A DNA stretch of 64,000 bases from Streptomyces flaveolus (GTDB lineage: Bacteria > Actinomycetota > Actinomycetes > Streptomycetales > Streptomycetaceae). Below, piece after piece: positions 19,670 to 28,553 of this stretch (positions are counted from its first letter, which is position 1; each line of letters starts with the position of its first letter). A program made the position numbers and the translations under genes. The notes beneath the pieces were generated by a model that did not search any database, had not been told where the DNA came from, and worked only from the letters and a program-made list of their open reading frames with translations. Where the stretch lies: contig NZ_BMRV01000007.1 in the NCBI RefSeq assembly GCF_014648815.1, positions 1-64,000 on the forward strand. The letters are read 5' to 3'.

Positions 19670-20668
19670 ATGACCTCCACGTTCCTGCCGGACAAGCGGA
19701 CCGGCCCCGACGCCGACCGCCCGCCCCCGCCCGCCGACGCGGGCCGGGGCCGGGCCCGGCGCCGTACGTACCACTGGCTCACCGCGGTCGGCTTCCAGGT
19801 GCCCGCGCTGGTGCTGTTCATCGTCCTGGTGCTGCTGCCCATCCTGTTCGCGCTGTACGCCGCCTTCTTCCGCTGGGGCGGCTTCGGGATGCCCTCGGAG
19901 TACATCGGCACCGAGAACTTCACCCGCGCGTTCGACGACCCGGTCTTCCTCGGCGACCTGTGGCGCTGCCTGCTCCTGGTCGTGCTCAGCCTCGTGCTGC
20001 AACTGCCGTTCGCGCTCGCCATGGCGGTGCTGCTGAACCAGAGGATGCGCGGCCGGGCCGTGTACCGGATGCTCTTCTTCGCACCGTACGTGCTCTCCGA
20101 GGCCATCACCGGCGTGCTGTTCGCCATGATCTTCGCTCCGGGCGACGGCCTCGCCGACCACATCCTGGGCCGCATCGGCCTGGAAGGACTCGGCGGTGAG
20201 TGGTTCGCCGACCCGTCGATGGTCATGGCGACCCTCTTCCTGGCGATGACCTGGAAGTACTTCGGCTTCCACATGATGCTCTACCTGGCCGGTCTCCAGT
20301 CGATCCCCAAGGAGCTGAACGAGGCGGCGCTCATCGACGGCGCGAACGCCTGGCAGCGCTTCCGCGGCGTGACCCTGCCGCTGCTCGCGCCCACCCTGCG
20401 CATCAGCGTCTTCCTGTCGGTCATCGGCGCGATCCAGCTGTTCGACCTGGTCTGGGTGATCACCCAGGGCGGCCCCGACCACCACTCCGAGACCATGGCC
20501 GTGACCATGTTCCAGTTCGGCTTCAAGCGCTACCAGGTCGGCTACGCCAGCGCGATCAGCGTGGTCATGTTCGGCATCAGCCTCGTCTTCGCCCTCGCCT
20601 ACCAGCGATTCGTGCTCCGGCGCGACCTGGAGGGAGCCACCACGACCATGCGAGGAGGCGGGAAGTGA
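19670..20668 (+). CDS. Sugar ABC transporter permease, MalF type
   Basis: 332 aa with six membrane spans, starting after about 40 cytoplasmic residues at FQVPALVLFIVLVLLPILFAL. The coupling motif ELNEAALIDGANAWQRFRGV is intact. ATG 19670 lies five bases after the binding-protein stop. It pairs with the next gene to form the channel for the captured oligosaccharide. No ATPase gene is present; Streptomyces sugar transporters of this type usually share the ATPase MsiK, encoded elsewhere. Confidence 0.92.
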   Translation: MTSTFLPDKRTGPDADRPPPPADAGRGRARRRTYHWLTAVGFQVPALVLFIVLVLLPILFALYAAFFRWGGFGMPSEYIGTENFTRAFDDPVFLGDLWRCLLLVVLSLVLQLPFALAMAVLLNQRMRGRAVYRMLFFAPYVLSEAITGVLFAMIFAPGDGLADHILGRIGLEGLGGEWFADPSMVMATLFLAMTWKYFGFHMMLYLAGLQSIPKELNEAALIDGANAWQRFRGVTLPLLAPTLRISVFLSVIGAIQLFDLVWVITQGGPDHHSETMAVTMFQFGFKRYQVGYASAISVVMFGISLVFALAYQRFVLRRDLEGATTTMRGGGK

Positions 20669-21504
20669 CCGTGCGTTCCAAGTCCCGTGCGAGGCGGGTC
20701 CTTCCCGTGCACGTCGTCCTGATCGTCGTCGGCGCCGTGATGGCCGTACCGCTGCTGTACGCGGTGCTGTCCGGCTTCAAGTCCACCGACCAGCTCTCCA
20801 GCAACCCCGTCGGGCTGCCCGACCCGTGGGTGACCTCCAACTACACCGACATCCTGGCGTCGGGCTCCTTCTGGCGGCTCGTCGGCAGCAGCACGCTGAT
20901 CGCGGTGGCGACCACCGTCCTCGTGGTCGTGGTGTCCGCGCTGGCCGCGTTCTCCTTCGCCCGGTTCGCCTTCCGCGGGCGGGAGTTGCTGTTCACCCTG
21001 TTCACCATGGGGTTGATGTTCCCCTTCGCGGTAGCCGCCCTGCCGCTGTTCCTGCTGCTGCGCTCCCTGGGCCTGCTGGACAACCCGCTGGGCGTCATCC
21101 TGCCGCAGGCGGCCTTCGGACTGCCGATGACGATCATCATCCTGCGCGGCTTCTTCCGGGAGATCCCCGGGGAGCTGGAGGAGGCGGCCACGCTCGACGG
21201 CTGCGGTCCGCTCGGCTTCTTCTGGCGGGTGCTGCTGCCCATGGCCCGGCCCGCGCTCGGCACCGTCTCGGTCCTGGCGGTGGTCACCAGCTGGAACAAC
21301 TTCTTCCTGCCGCTGCTGGTGTTCACCGACTCCACGTGGTGGACGATCCCGATCGGCGTCCAGCAGTTCCAGGGGCAGTACTCGGCCGACACGGCCCGCG
21401 TCTTCGCCTACCTGGTCCTGGCGATGGTGCCGGCCCTCGCCTTCTACTCCGTCGCCGAGCGCCAGCTCGTCGGCGGTCTGACCGCGGGCGCCACGAAGGG
21501 ATGA
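20665..21504 (+). CDS. Sugar ABC transporter permease, MalG type
   Basis: 279 aa with six spans from VLIVVGAVMAVPLLYAVLSG, and the coupling motif EIPGELEEAATLDGCGPLGF. GTG 20665 overlaps the preceding TGA, with GAGGAGG about six bases upstream, so the two permeases are translationally coupled. It forms the second half of the importer channel. Confidence 0.92.
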   Translation: MTVRSKSRARRVLPVHVVLIVVGAVMAVPLLYAVLSGFKSTDQLSSNPVGLPDPWVTSNYTDILASGSFWRLVGSSTLIAVATTVLVVVVSALAAFSFARFAFRGRELLFTLFTMGLMFPFAVAALPLFLLLRSLGLLDNPLGVILPQAAFGLPMTIIILRGFFREIPGELEEAATLDGCGPLGFFWRVLLPMARPALGTVSVLAVVTSWNNFFLPLLVFTDSTWWTIPIGVQQFQGQYSADTARVFAYLVLAMVPALAFYSVAERQLVGGLTAGATKG

Positions 21505-21560
21505 CCCGCGCCGCGGACGCGAACGTGTCACACCCGCACCCGAACGTGAGGAGTCGCAGC

Positions 21561-22649
21561 ATGCGTACGTCCCGCACGACCATCCGCTCCCGTACCCGGC
21601 TCAGACTCGCCGGCGCGCTGGCCGTCGCGCTGGTCGCGGCCGGCGTCGCCACCGGGCCCGCGGCCAGTGCCGGTGAGGAGCGGCACGGCAAGGACCGCGG
21701 TACGCTCGCCGACCTGGCCCAGCGGCACGGCCGGTACTTCGGCAGCGCCACCGACAACCCCGAGCTCACCGACGGCCCCTACACCGCGCTGCTGGCCAGC
21801 GAGTTCGACCAGATCACGCCCGGCAACGGGATGAAGTGGTACGCCACCGAGCCGCAGCAGGGAGTCTTCGACTGGTCGGCGGGCGACGAGATCGTCGACC
21901 TCGCCCGCGCCGGCCACCAGAAGGTGCGCGGCCACACCCTGGTCTGGCACAGCCAGCTGCCGGGCTGGATCACGGACCGTGACTGGACGGCCGACGAGCT
22001 CAGGGCGGTACTGAAGAAGCACATCCAGGCCGAGGTACGGCACTACCGGGGCAAGGTCTTCGCCTGGGACGTCGTCAACGAGGCCTTCAACGAGGACGGC
22101 ACCTACCGGGAGACCGTCTTCTACAGAACACTCGGCCCCGGCTACATCGCCGACGCGCTGCGCTGGGCCCACCAGGCCGACCCGCACGTCAAGCTCTACC
22201 TGAACGACTACAACATCGAGGCCGTCGGCCCGAAGAGCGACGCCTACCTGCGGCTGGCGAAGGAGCTGAGGGCCGAGGGCGTGCCGCTGCACGGCATCGG
22301 TCTGCAGACCCACCTGGCCCTGCAGTACGGCTACCCGACCAGCTTGGAGGAGAACCTCCGCCGCTTCGCGCGGCTGGGTCTGGACACCGCCCTGACCGAG
22401 GTCGACATCCGCATGGAGCTCCCCGCGGACGAGGCGAAGCTCGCCACGCAGGCCGACTGGTACCGGCAGCTCACCGAGGACTGCCTGGCCGTGCGGCGGT
22501 GCGTGGGCATCACGCTGTGGGACTACACGGACAAGTACTCGTGGATCCCGGCGTTCTTCGAGGGCGAGGGTGCGGCCCTGCCCTGGGACGAGAGCCTGCG
22601 TCCGAAGCCGGCGTACTACGCGATCAGGGAGGCACTCGGCGGGAGGTGA
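21561..22649 (+). CDS. Secreted endo-1,4-beta-xylanase, GH10
   Basis: 362 aa. Residues 1-37 form a signal peptide ending AASA. The rest is one GH10 barrel: substrate-binding ITPGNGMKWY and HTLVWHSQLPGW, acid/base Glu174 in WDVVNEAFNEDG, nucleophile Glu280 in ALTEVDIRM, and ending GITLWDYTDKYSWIP. It cleaves internal xylan bonds retaining configuration and releases xylobiose and xylotriose. There is no carbohydrate-binding module. ATG 21561 has GTGAGGAG upstream; the in-frame ATG 21501 overlaps the permease stop and would spoil the signal peptide. It closes the ABC operon: hydrolysis outside, uptake by the upstream genes. Confidence 0.95.
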   Translation: MRTSRTTIRSRTRLRLAGALAVALVAAGVATGPAASAGEERHGKDRGTLADLAQRHGRYFGSATDNPELTDGPYTALLASEFDQITPGNGMKWYATEPQQGVFDWSAGDEIVDLARAGHQKVRGHTLVWHSQLPGWITDRDWTADELRAVLKKHIQAEVRHYRGKVFAWDVVNEAFNEDGTYRETVFYRTLGPGYIADALRWAHQADPHVKLYLNDYNIEAVGPKSDAYLRLAKELRAEGVPLHGIGLQTHLALQYGYPTSLEENLRRFARLGLDTALTEVDIRMELPADEAKLATQADWYRQLTEDCLAVRRCVGITLWDYTDKYSWIPAFFEGEGAALPWDESLRPKPAYYAIREALGGR

Positions 22650-22663
22650 GCGCCCCGTACGCG

Positions 22664-22703
22664 CCGGGGCCGGCCCGCGGGAGCATCCGCGGGCCGGCCC
22701 CGG
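22664..22703. terminator. Strong hairpin after the xylanase gene
   Basis: Perfect 17-bp arms CCGGGGCCGGCCCGCGG (22664-22680) and its complement (22687-22703) around a 6-base loop. It separates convergent genes and can end transcription from both sides. Confidence 0.85.
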
Positions 22704-22742
22704 AGTGCCGGGCGGAGCGGCGCCGTACCGCCCGGCGGGTGC

Positions 22743-22946
22743 TCAGGCGGCGGTCATCAGCCCGGTGCCGAGCGGACGGTGCGGAGCGATGATCCGGCCG
22801 TCCGGCAGAAGCTCACCGGTGTCCTCGAAGAGGACGACGCCGTTGCACAGCAGGCTCCATCCCTGTTCCGGGTGGTGCGCCACGAGACGGGCGGATTCCC
22901 GGTCGGCGGAGTCGGCTGGAGGACACGGTGGCTGGTGCTGACACAT
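22743..22946 (-). CDS. DUF5999 family small protein
   Basis: 67 aa starting MCQHQPPCPPADSADRESA, then ARLVAHHPEQGWSLLCNGVV and FEDTGELLPDGRIIAPHRP. This short family is very common in Streptomyces; its function is unknown. Two or three cysteines near the N-terminus could bind metal, but that is speculation. ATG 22946 begins the conserved part; the upstream in-frame sequence looks non-coding. No clear ribosome site is visible. Confidence 0.85.
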   Translation of the reverse strand: MCQHQPPCPPADSADRESARLVAHHPEQGWSLLCNGVVLFEDTGELLPDGRIIAPHRPLGTGLMTAA

Positions 22947-23225
22947 GAGTGGGGTCTCTCGGTCCGTCGTGATGGATGAGTACGCTGTCTGGTCTGTCCC
23001 GCGGCGTGAAACGTCGTCCATGGCCGCCCCCCCGTTTGATAGGTCGGTCCGAACCCAGTGTTGCCCCACGGGCGCCGTTCCGCAGGTATTTCGCAGCACC
23101 GCTTCTCACGGGTTTCAGACGCGTCACCCACGCGGGCGGTTCATCGCAACTGCATTGTCACTTCGGATGATTCAGCATGGCCGGATAGGACTAGTCCGCC
23201 CGGGACGGCCCGGACGGACGAGCGG

Positions 23226-23810
23226 TCAGGCGGGGGAGCGCAGCAGCCGCGTCGGCGTCACCCGGTGGGTCAGGAGGGGGAGCAACTCGGCTACCCGGTG
23301 CGGCCGGTGGGCCGCGATACCGGGCGGTGCCGGCGCGAGCGGCACCAGCAGGTCGGTGCCGGCGGGGTACCCCTCGGCCGGGTCGGCGGCGCAGTCGCCG
23401 TGCAGCCACAGCGTCAGCATGTAGAGGCCCGGCACCGACAGCAGACGCGGCTGGTAGGGCTGCGGCAGCGTCTCCGCCTGGCGCAGTGCCCGTTCGGTCG
23501 ACGCGATGTAGGGGCCCTCGAAGAAGCGGGAGAAGGCCCACCCGTCCGGGGTCGGCATGGTCTCCGCCGCCGCCACCGCCCGGTCGCCGGAGCGGATCAG
23601 GAACCGCCAGCCGGTCAGCCGGGTGGCCGTCACGCCCTCGGCGGAGACCCCGTCCAGGACGTGCACGGGCAGGGGCAGTTCGGGGGTGGTCGGCCCCTGG
23701 GCGCCGAGCAGGGACGGGGTCCGGGCCTCGCGGACCGCGGTGGGAGACGAGAGTGCGGTCAGGACGGAGCGCAGGGCGGGCGCGGGAGCCGGGGGGACAT
23801 GCAGCGGCAT
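23226..23810 (-). CDS. Hypothetical protein, conserved Streptomyces type
   Basis: 194 aa, no recognised domain, no signal peptide and no membrane span. It is proline- and leucine-rich, with GWRFLIRSGDRAVAAAE, GWAFSRFFEGPYI and GLYMLTLWLHGD as notable segments. ATG 23810 was chosen because GAGAGG lies 9 bases upstream; an ATG at 23837 is less well placed. Coding is supported by codon bias. It stands alone, divergent from the GCS2-type gene over a long non-coding stretch. Function unknown. Confidence 0.75.
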   Translation of the reverse strand: MPLHVPPAPAPALRSVLTALSSPTAVREARTPSLLGAQGPTTPELPLPVHVLDGVSAEGVTATRLTGWRFLIRSGDRAVAAAETMPTPDGWAFSRFFEGPYIASTERALRQAETLPQPYQPRLLSVPGLYMLTLWLHGDCAADPAEGYPAGTDLLVPLAPAPPGIAAHRPHRVAELLPLLTHRVTPTRLLRSPA

Positions 23811-24388
23811 GGTGGGTCGCCTCTCATTCGAAGGCACGGTGGCGCGAGGGCGGTGCGTGACAGGGCGGGGTGGGGCGTGCGGGGCGGACGACGCTGTCAG
23901 CTCACGGGGTGGAGAGGCAGGGGCCGGGGTCCGAGAACCGAGAAGTGGGGTGAGGCCTGCCGTGCGTCAGCTCGGCGGCAGGATCCATCGACCGTGGACG
24001 CCGGTCTTCTGCCTTGTTCGCGGAGTTTATACGACATGTGTTCAGACTGTGTTTCGTCTAGCCGTCCGCGGCAAGCAGAACAAGGGCACATTCGGTCGTG
24101 GAAATGCGGTAATCCTCCGGATTTCACGCCCGGCGCACGACGCTGACCTCGGGGAATCCTCACCGAGCGGTCGGCCCGTTCTCGTCGGCGTTTTTCACGA
24201 GTTGGCGGGCCCTGAAACTGCGGGGTGCGCCATGCCCGGCGAATGTGCCACCGGTCACATCGGTTCAGCGTAGCGGGTGCCGGGGCCGTGCGGGGACGTT
24301 ATCGATCGCTTCGGCTGGGCATCATCCCACCTGACCGGCACACCGGCGGCCGGATCTTCAACCCACCGCTCCGAGAAGGGACTCTTCC
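23811..24388. other. Non-coding intergenic region, 578 bases
   Basis: No convincing gene is seen here. The middle (about 24010-24120) is clearly less GC-rich than the surroundings. CCTTGTTC (24013-24020) and GAACAAGG (24079-24086) form an inverted repeat, with GCGG and CCGC next to the inner sides, around an A/T-rich core. It probably holds the promoters of the two divergent genes. Confidence 0.6.
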
Positions 24389-25906
24389 ATGGGGGAGAAG
24401 GTCGTGGCAGGTCAGTTCGACCTGTCCGATCGCCAGCGCTACCGCGACAAGCTCCAGCGGTGCCTGACGGGCCTGGAGCGACTGCTGGCGGAGAAGCGGT
24501 TCGACCGTCCGAAGAACCTGATGGGGCTGGAGATCGAATTGAATCTCGTCGGTTCCGACGGGATGCCGAAAATGTTGAATGCGCAAGTCCTCGAGCGCAT
24601 CGCGAGCCGCGACTTCCAAACAGAGCTCGCCATGTTCAACCTGGAAGTCAACATCGCACCGCACCGATTGGGCGGCCGGGTATTCGACCGGCTCGCCGAG
24701 GAGATCCGCACGTCACTGGCGTATGCGGACCGGAAGGCCGGCGAGGTCGACGCGGGAATCGCGATGATCGGAATTCTGCCGACCCTCGACCGGGACGACC
24801 TGGTCTCGTCCAACCTCTCGGCCGTCGACCGCTACGCGCTGCTCAACGAACAGATCGTGGCGGCCCGCGGCGAGGACTTCACGCTCGACATCGAGGGCGT
24901 CGAGCGCCTCACCTGCACGTCCAAGTCGATCGCCCCGGAGGCCGCCTGCACCTCGGTGCAGCTGCATCTCCAGGTCACCCCGGACCGCTTCGCCGACGTG
25001 TGGAACGCGGCCCAGGCGGTCACGGCCGCGCAGATCGCCCTCGGCGCCAACGCGCCCTTCCTGTTCGGCCGCGAGCTGTGGCGCGAGTCGCGGCCCCCGC
25101 TGTTCCAGCAGTCCACCGACACCCGCCCGCCCGAGCTCCAGGCCCAGGGGGTGCGTCCGCGCACCTGGTTCGGGGAACGGTGGGTGACCTCGGCGTACGA
25201 CCTGTTCGAGGAGAACCGGCGCTACTACCCGGCACTGCTGCCGATCTGCGACGACGAGGACCCGCTGGAGGTCCTGGACGCGGGCGGCGTGCCCAAGCTC
25301 GCGGAACTCGTCCTGCACAACGGCACGGTCTACCGCTGGAACCGCCCCGTCTACGACATCGCCGACGGCGTCCCGCACCTGCGGGTGGAGAACCGCGTCC
25401 TGCCCGCCGGCCCCACCGTCACCGACGTCATCGCCAACGCGGCCTTCTACTACGGCGTCGTCCGCGCGCTCGCCGATGAGCCCCGGCCGGTGTGGACCCG
25501 GCTGCCGTTCGAGGCCGCCGCCGCCAACTTCGAGGCCGCGTGCCGCCACGGCATCGACGCCCGCTTCGAGTGGCCCCGGCGCGGCAGGCTCGGCGGCACC
25601 ACCGAGGTCGACGCCGCCGTCCTCGTACGCGAGGAACTGCTGCCGCTCGCCGAGGCGGGGCTGGACGCGTGGGGCGTGGAGCCCGCCGACCGGGACCTGT
25701 ACCTCGGGGTGATCGAGGAGCGGTGCCGGCGCCGGGTCAACGGCGCGTCCTGGCAGGCGGCCACGTTCCACCAGGCGCTGGAGGCGGGTCTGTCCCGGGA
25801 CGCGGCGCTGGCCGCGACGACCAGGCGCTACGTCGAGCTCATGCACCAGGGCGATCCCGTGCACCTGTGGCCGGTGGGCCTGCCGGAGCCGGCACCGCTG
25901 GGCTGA
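24389..25906 (+). CDS. GCS2-family carboxylate-amine ligase (glutamate-cysteine ligase-like)
   Basis: 505 aa. It belongs to the GCS2 superfamily: the opening KNLMGLEIELNLVG holds the acidic metal-binding motif ExE, followed by ELAMFNLEVNIAPH and, further on, CTSVQLHLQV and HLRVENRVLPAGP. Family enzymes join an amine to the gamma-carboxyl group of glutamate using ATP. Actinomycetes use mycothiol instead of glutathione, so classical glutathione synthesis is unlikely and the real substrate is unknown. ATG 24389 follows GAGAAGGGA at a suitable distance. The gene is at full length. Confidence 0.85.
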   Translation: MGEKVVAGQFDLSDRQRYRDKLQRCLTGLERLLAEKRFDRPKNLMGLEIELNLVGSDGMPKMLNAQVLERIASRDFQTELAMFNLEVNIAPHRLGGRVFDRLAEEIRTSLAYADRKAGEVDAGIAMIGILPTLDRDDLVSSNLSAVDRYALLNEQIVAARGEDFTLDIEGVERLTCTSKSIAPEAACTSVQLHLQVTPDRFADVWNAAQAVTAAQIALGANAPFLFGRELWRESRPPLFQQSTDTRPPELQAQGVRPRTWFGERWVTSAYDLFEENRRYYPALLPICDDEDPLEVLDAGGVPKLAELVLHNGTVYRWNRPVYDIADGVPHLRVENRVLPAGPTVTDVIANAAFYYGVVRALADEPRPVWTRLPFEAAAANFEAACRHGIDARFEWPRRGRLGGTTEVDAAVLVREELLPLAEAGLDAWGVEPADRDLYLGVIEERCRRRVNGASWQAATFHQALEAGLSRDAALAATTRRYVELMHQGDPVHLWPVGLPEPAPLG

Positions 25907-25988
25907 CGGCCACCGGGGCCCGCCCCCGCCGCGCGCCGCCTCATACTGATCGGGCAAGCTGTGACGTCCCAGCTGGAGGCAGGTGTGC

Positions 25989-26816
25989 ATGGCGGAGGCG
26001 GGCCCGGTGGACGATGCGTTCCCTCAGCAGCCACTCGACGAGGAACCCCCTCGCGAGGGGCGGCTCTCGCGGCGGATCCTGCGTGACGAGACGCTGCTCG
26101 TCCTGGCGCTGTCGCTCGGCGCGAGCGGAGTGTCCGCCCTCATCAGCTTCATCGGCTCGCTCACCCGGCCCGGCGGTCTCAAGGACCAGGCGGCCACCCT
26201 CAACGCCTCGGCCGCGCCCGGCCGCCCCTGGCTGGACCTGGCCTGGCAGCTCTTCGGGATCACCACCGCACTGGTCCCGGTCGCCCTGGTCGCGCACTTC
26301 CTGCTGCGCGAGGGCCGCAGTCTGCGCGCCCTCGGCTTCGACCGCACCCGCCCGTGGCCGGACCTGGCTCGCGGGGCCGCCGTGGCCGCCGTCATCGGCA
26401 GTACCGGCATCGCCTTCTACCTGGCCGCCCGGGGTCTCGGATTCAACCTGACCGTGGTGCCCGAGGCGCTGCCCGAGGTGTGGTGGAAGTACCCCGTGCT
26501 CATCCTCTCGGCGGTGCAGAACTCCGTCCTGGAGGAGGTCATCGTCGTCGGCTATCTGCTGCGCCGGCTCGACCAGCTGGGCTGGAGCCGGGGCGCCTCG
26601 ATGGCGGCCAGTTCGGTGCTGCGCGGGTCGTACCACCTCTACCAGGGCGTCGGCGGCTTCGTCGGGAACATGGTGATGGGCGTGGTGTTCGTGTATCTGT
26701 ACCGCCGCTGGGGCCGGGTGGGTCCGCTGGTGGTGGCGCACTCGCTGCTCGACATCGGGGCCTTCGTGGGCTACGCGCTGCTGGCCGGAAAGGTCGACTG
26801 GCTGCCGACGGCGTGA
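25989..26816 (+). CDS. CPBP-family intramembrane protease
   Basis: 275 aa with about six to eight membrane spans. The Abi/CPBP motifs are present: motif 1 SVLEEVIVVGYLLRR (Glu-Glu and Arg) and motif 2 SSVLRGSYHLYQG with the His. A third conserved His is in VAHSLLDIGAF. Family members cleave within the membrane (Rce1-like). ATG 25989 has GGAGG 8 bases upstream; an upstream GTG at 25983 is too close to it. Substrate unknown. It follows the GCS2-type gene by 82 bases. Confidence 0.87.
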   Translation: MAEAGPVDDAFPQQPLDEEPPREGRLSRRILRDETLLVLALSLGASGVSALISFIGSLTRPGGLKDQAATLNASAAPGRPWLDLAWQLFGITTALVPVALVAHFLLREGRSLRALGFDRTRPWPDLARGAAVAAVIGSTGIAFYLAARGLGFNLTVVPEALPEVWWKYPVLILSAVQNSVLEEVIVVGYLLRRLDQLGWSRGASMAASSVLRGSYHLYQGVGGFVGNMVMGVVFVYLYRRWGRVGPLVVAHSLLDIGAFVGYALLAGKVDWLPTA

Positions 26817-26848
26817 CGGGGACCCGGGAGCCTCCCGCGCCCCCGTCA
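26814..26848. terminator. Bidirectional terminator
   Basis: Outer arms TGACGGGG (26814-26821) and CCCCGTCA (26841-26848), with an inner hairpin CGGGAG-C-CTCCCG. It begins inside the protease stop codon and lies just before the stop of the convergent PhzF gene. Confidence 0.7.
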
Positions 26849-26856
26849 CGCGGGGC

Positions 26857-27666
26857 CTAGGCCAGCAGCTCGCCCTCGATCACCGTCACCGCGCGTCCGC
26901 TCAGCAGCGTGCGGTCGCCGCGCACCTCCGTGCGGACGCGGCCGGAGCGGGGCGAGGCCTGGAGCCCGGTGAGGACGGGGCGGCCCAGGCGCTCGGCCCA
27001 GTAGGGCGCGAGCGCCGTGTGGGCGCTGCCGGTTACCGGGTCCTCGTCGATGCCGACGTTCGGGAAGAAGCAGCGGGAGACGTAGTCGTAGCCGCGGGAG
27101 GGGTCCTCCGCGCGGGCCGTGGCGATGATGCCGCGCCGGGAGTGGGCGGCCAGGGCCTTGTGGTCCGGGGTCAGTCCCCGGACGGTCTTCTCGTCGGCGA
27201 CCTCCACCAGCAGGTCACCGACGTCCGGACCGGTGTCGAGGGCCGCGTGCGGCTGCGCGCCCAGCGCTTCGGCGACGCCCGCGGGGACGTCGACCGGCGT
27301 GAGCGGCGCGGTCGGGAAGTCGAGGGTGATCGAGCCGTCCTCGCGGGGCGTGGCGATCAGGACGCCGCTGCGGGTGGCGAACCGCACCGGACCCTCGTGG
27401 GCCCCCGTGGTGTGCAGGACGTGGGCCGTGGCGAGGGTCGCGTGGCCGCACATCGCGACCTCGGTGGCGGGCGTGAACCAGCGCAGCGCCCAGTCGGCCG
27501 CACCGCCCGCGGGCAGCGGGTGGGCGAACGCGGTCTCGGCGTGGTTGACCTCCAGGGCGACCTCCTGGAGCCGGTCGTCCTCCGGGAACGCGTCGAGGAG
27601 GAGTACCCCGGCGGGGTTGCCGGCGAAGGGCCGGTCGGTGAAGGCGTCGACGATTCGGATGCGCAT
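26857..27666 (-). CDS. PhzF family isomerase-like protein
   Basis: 269 aa, the full length of the family with its two-lobed diaminopimelate-epimerase fold. Motifs: VDAFTDRPFAGNPAGV at the start, the acidic residue in NHAETAF (equivalent to the catalytic Glu of PhzF), MCGHATLATAHVL, and DPVTGSAHTALAPYW. The family holds isomerases of small metabolites; outside phenazine clusters the substrate is usually unknown, as here. The start ATG 27666 begins the conserved MRIRIVDAF. Confidence 0.92.
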   Translation of the reverse strand: MRIRIVDAFTDRPFAGNPAGVLLLDAFPEDDRLQEVALEVNHAETAFAHPLPAGGAADWALRWFTPATEVAMCGHATLATAHVLHTTGAHEGPVRFATRSGVLIATPREDGSITLDFPTAPLTPVDVPAGVAEALGAQPHAALDTGPDVGDLLVEVADEKTVRGLTPDHKALAAHSRRGIIATARAEDPSRGYDYVSRCFFPNVGIDEDPVTGSAHTALAPYWAERLGRPVLTGLQASPRSGRVRTEVRGDRTLLSGRAVTVIEGELLA

Positions 27667-27776
27667 GCGCTGACGCTAGATGCCCGGCCGAGCAGCGGGC
27701 CAAGGCCAATTCGCGAGTTCTGGCCCGACTTCCGGGGTGCCGGGCTGTCGGCAGGGGCTTGTCGAACGACAGCTTC

Positions 27777-27811
27777 CGATATATCGTTGAAGCATCGCGA
27801 CAGATCAACGA
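27777..27811. promoter_or_regulatory. Candidate PadR operator
   Basis: CGATATATCG (27777-27786) is a perfect 10-bp palindrome. It overlaps an inverted repeat TCGTTGA (27784-27790) and TCAACGA (27805-27811). Both lie in the A/T-rich stretch just upstream of the PadR gene, where autoregulation would be expected. Confidence 0.6.
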
Positions 27812-27829
27812 CTGAATGGAGTGATGGCG

Positions 27830-28471
27830 ATGCGTACCCACGGATACGAGCGTGGACACGGTGGACACGGGCGTGGAGAGGGCGGTCCCTTCGGCCGTGG
27901 CGGCTTCGACGGCCGGCGCGCGGCGTTCGGCCCCTTCGGGCCGGGCGGTCCCGGCGGCCCCGGCGGTCCCTTCGGACCGGGCTTCGGTCCCGGCCCGTGG
28001 GGTGGCCGAGGGCGGGGCGGACCCAGGGGGAGGGCGCGGCGCGGCGACGTACGGGCGTCGATCCTCGCCCTGCTCAAGGAGCGTCCGATGCACGGCTACG
28101 AGATGATCCAGGAGATCGCCGAGCGCAGCGGCGGGGCGTGGAAGCCCAGCCCCGGTTCGGTGTACCCCACCCTCCAGCTGCTGGAGGACGAGGGCCTGAT
28201 CGCCAGCGAGAGCGAGGGCGGCAAGAAGCTCTTCTCGCTCACCGAGGCGGGCCGCACCGCGGCCGAGGACGGCCCCGAGGCGCCCTGGGAGGAGGCCTCC
28301 CGCGGCGTCGACTGGGAGGCGCTGAACGACATCCGGCAGGCCGGCTTCGGTCTGATGGAGGCCTTCGGGCAGGTCTGGAAGACCGGCAGCAAGGAGCAGC
28401 GGGAGAAGGCGCTCGCCGTCATCGGCGACGCCCGCAAGAAGCTGTACCTGATCCTCGCCGACGAGGACTGA
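27830..28471 (+). CDS. PadR-family transcriptional regulator with glycine-rich N-terminus
   Basis: 213 aa. Residues 1-65 are a low-complexity H/G/R/F/P segment (GPGGPGGPGG and similar), probably disordered. Then comes the PadR winged helix: VRASILALLKERPMHGYEMI, GSVYPTLQLLEDEGLI, KLFSLTEAGR. A C-terminal helical part gives dimer contacts. ATG 27830 is 9 bases after GGAG; ATG 27824 and GTG 27821 are alternatives. It probably represses itself through the repeats at 27777-27811. Its target and ligand are unknown. Confidence 0.88.
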   Translation: MRTHGYERGHGGHGRGEGGPFGRGGFDGRRAAFGPFGPGGPGGPGGPFGPGFGPGPWGGRGRGGPRGRARRGDVRASILALLKERPMHGYEMIQEIAERSGGAWKPSPGSVYPTLQLLEDEGLIASESEGGKKLFSLTEAGRTAAEDGPEAPWEEASRGVDWEALNDIRQAGFGLMEAFGQVWKTGSKEQREKALAVIGDARKKLYLILADED

Positions 28472-28498
28472 CGGGACAGACCGGTACGGCACGGCCGG

Positions 28499-28526
28499 GC
28501 GCCCCGCGGAGTGATCCGCGGGGCGC
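28499..28526. terminator. Bidirectional terminator after the PadR gene
   Basis: Perfect 12-bp arms GCGCCCCGCGGA (28499-28510) and TCCGCGGGGCGC (28515-28526) around GTGA. It lies between convergent genes. Confidence 0.85.
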
Positions 28527-28553
28527 CTTCGTGCGCGTGCCGACGCGCCGCGT

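Noticed and set aside
23897..24163. An 88-codon minus-strand ORF with CPCSAC in the intergenic gap
   Set aside because: No ribosome site, poor codon bias and lower GC; it looks like chance. Kept as a non-coding region.
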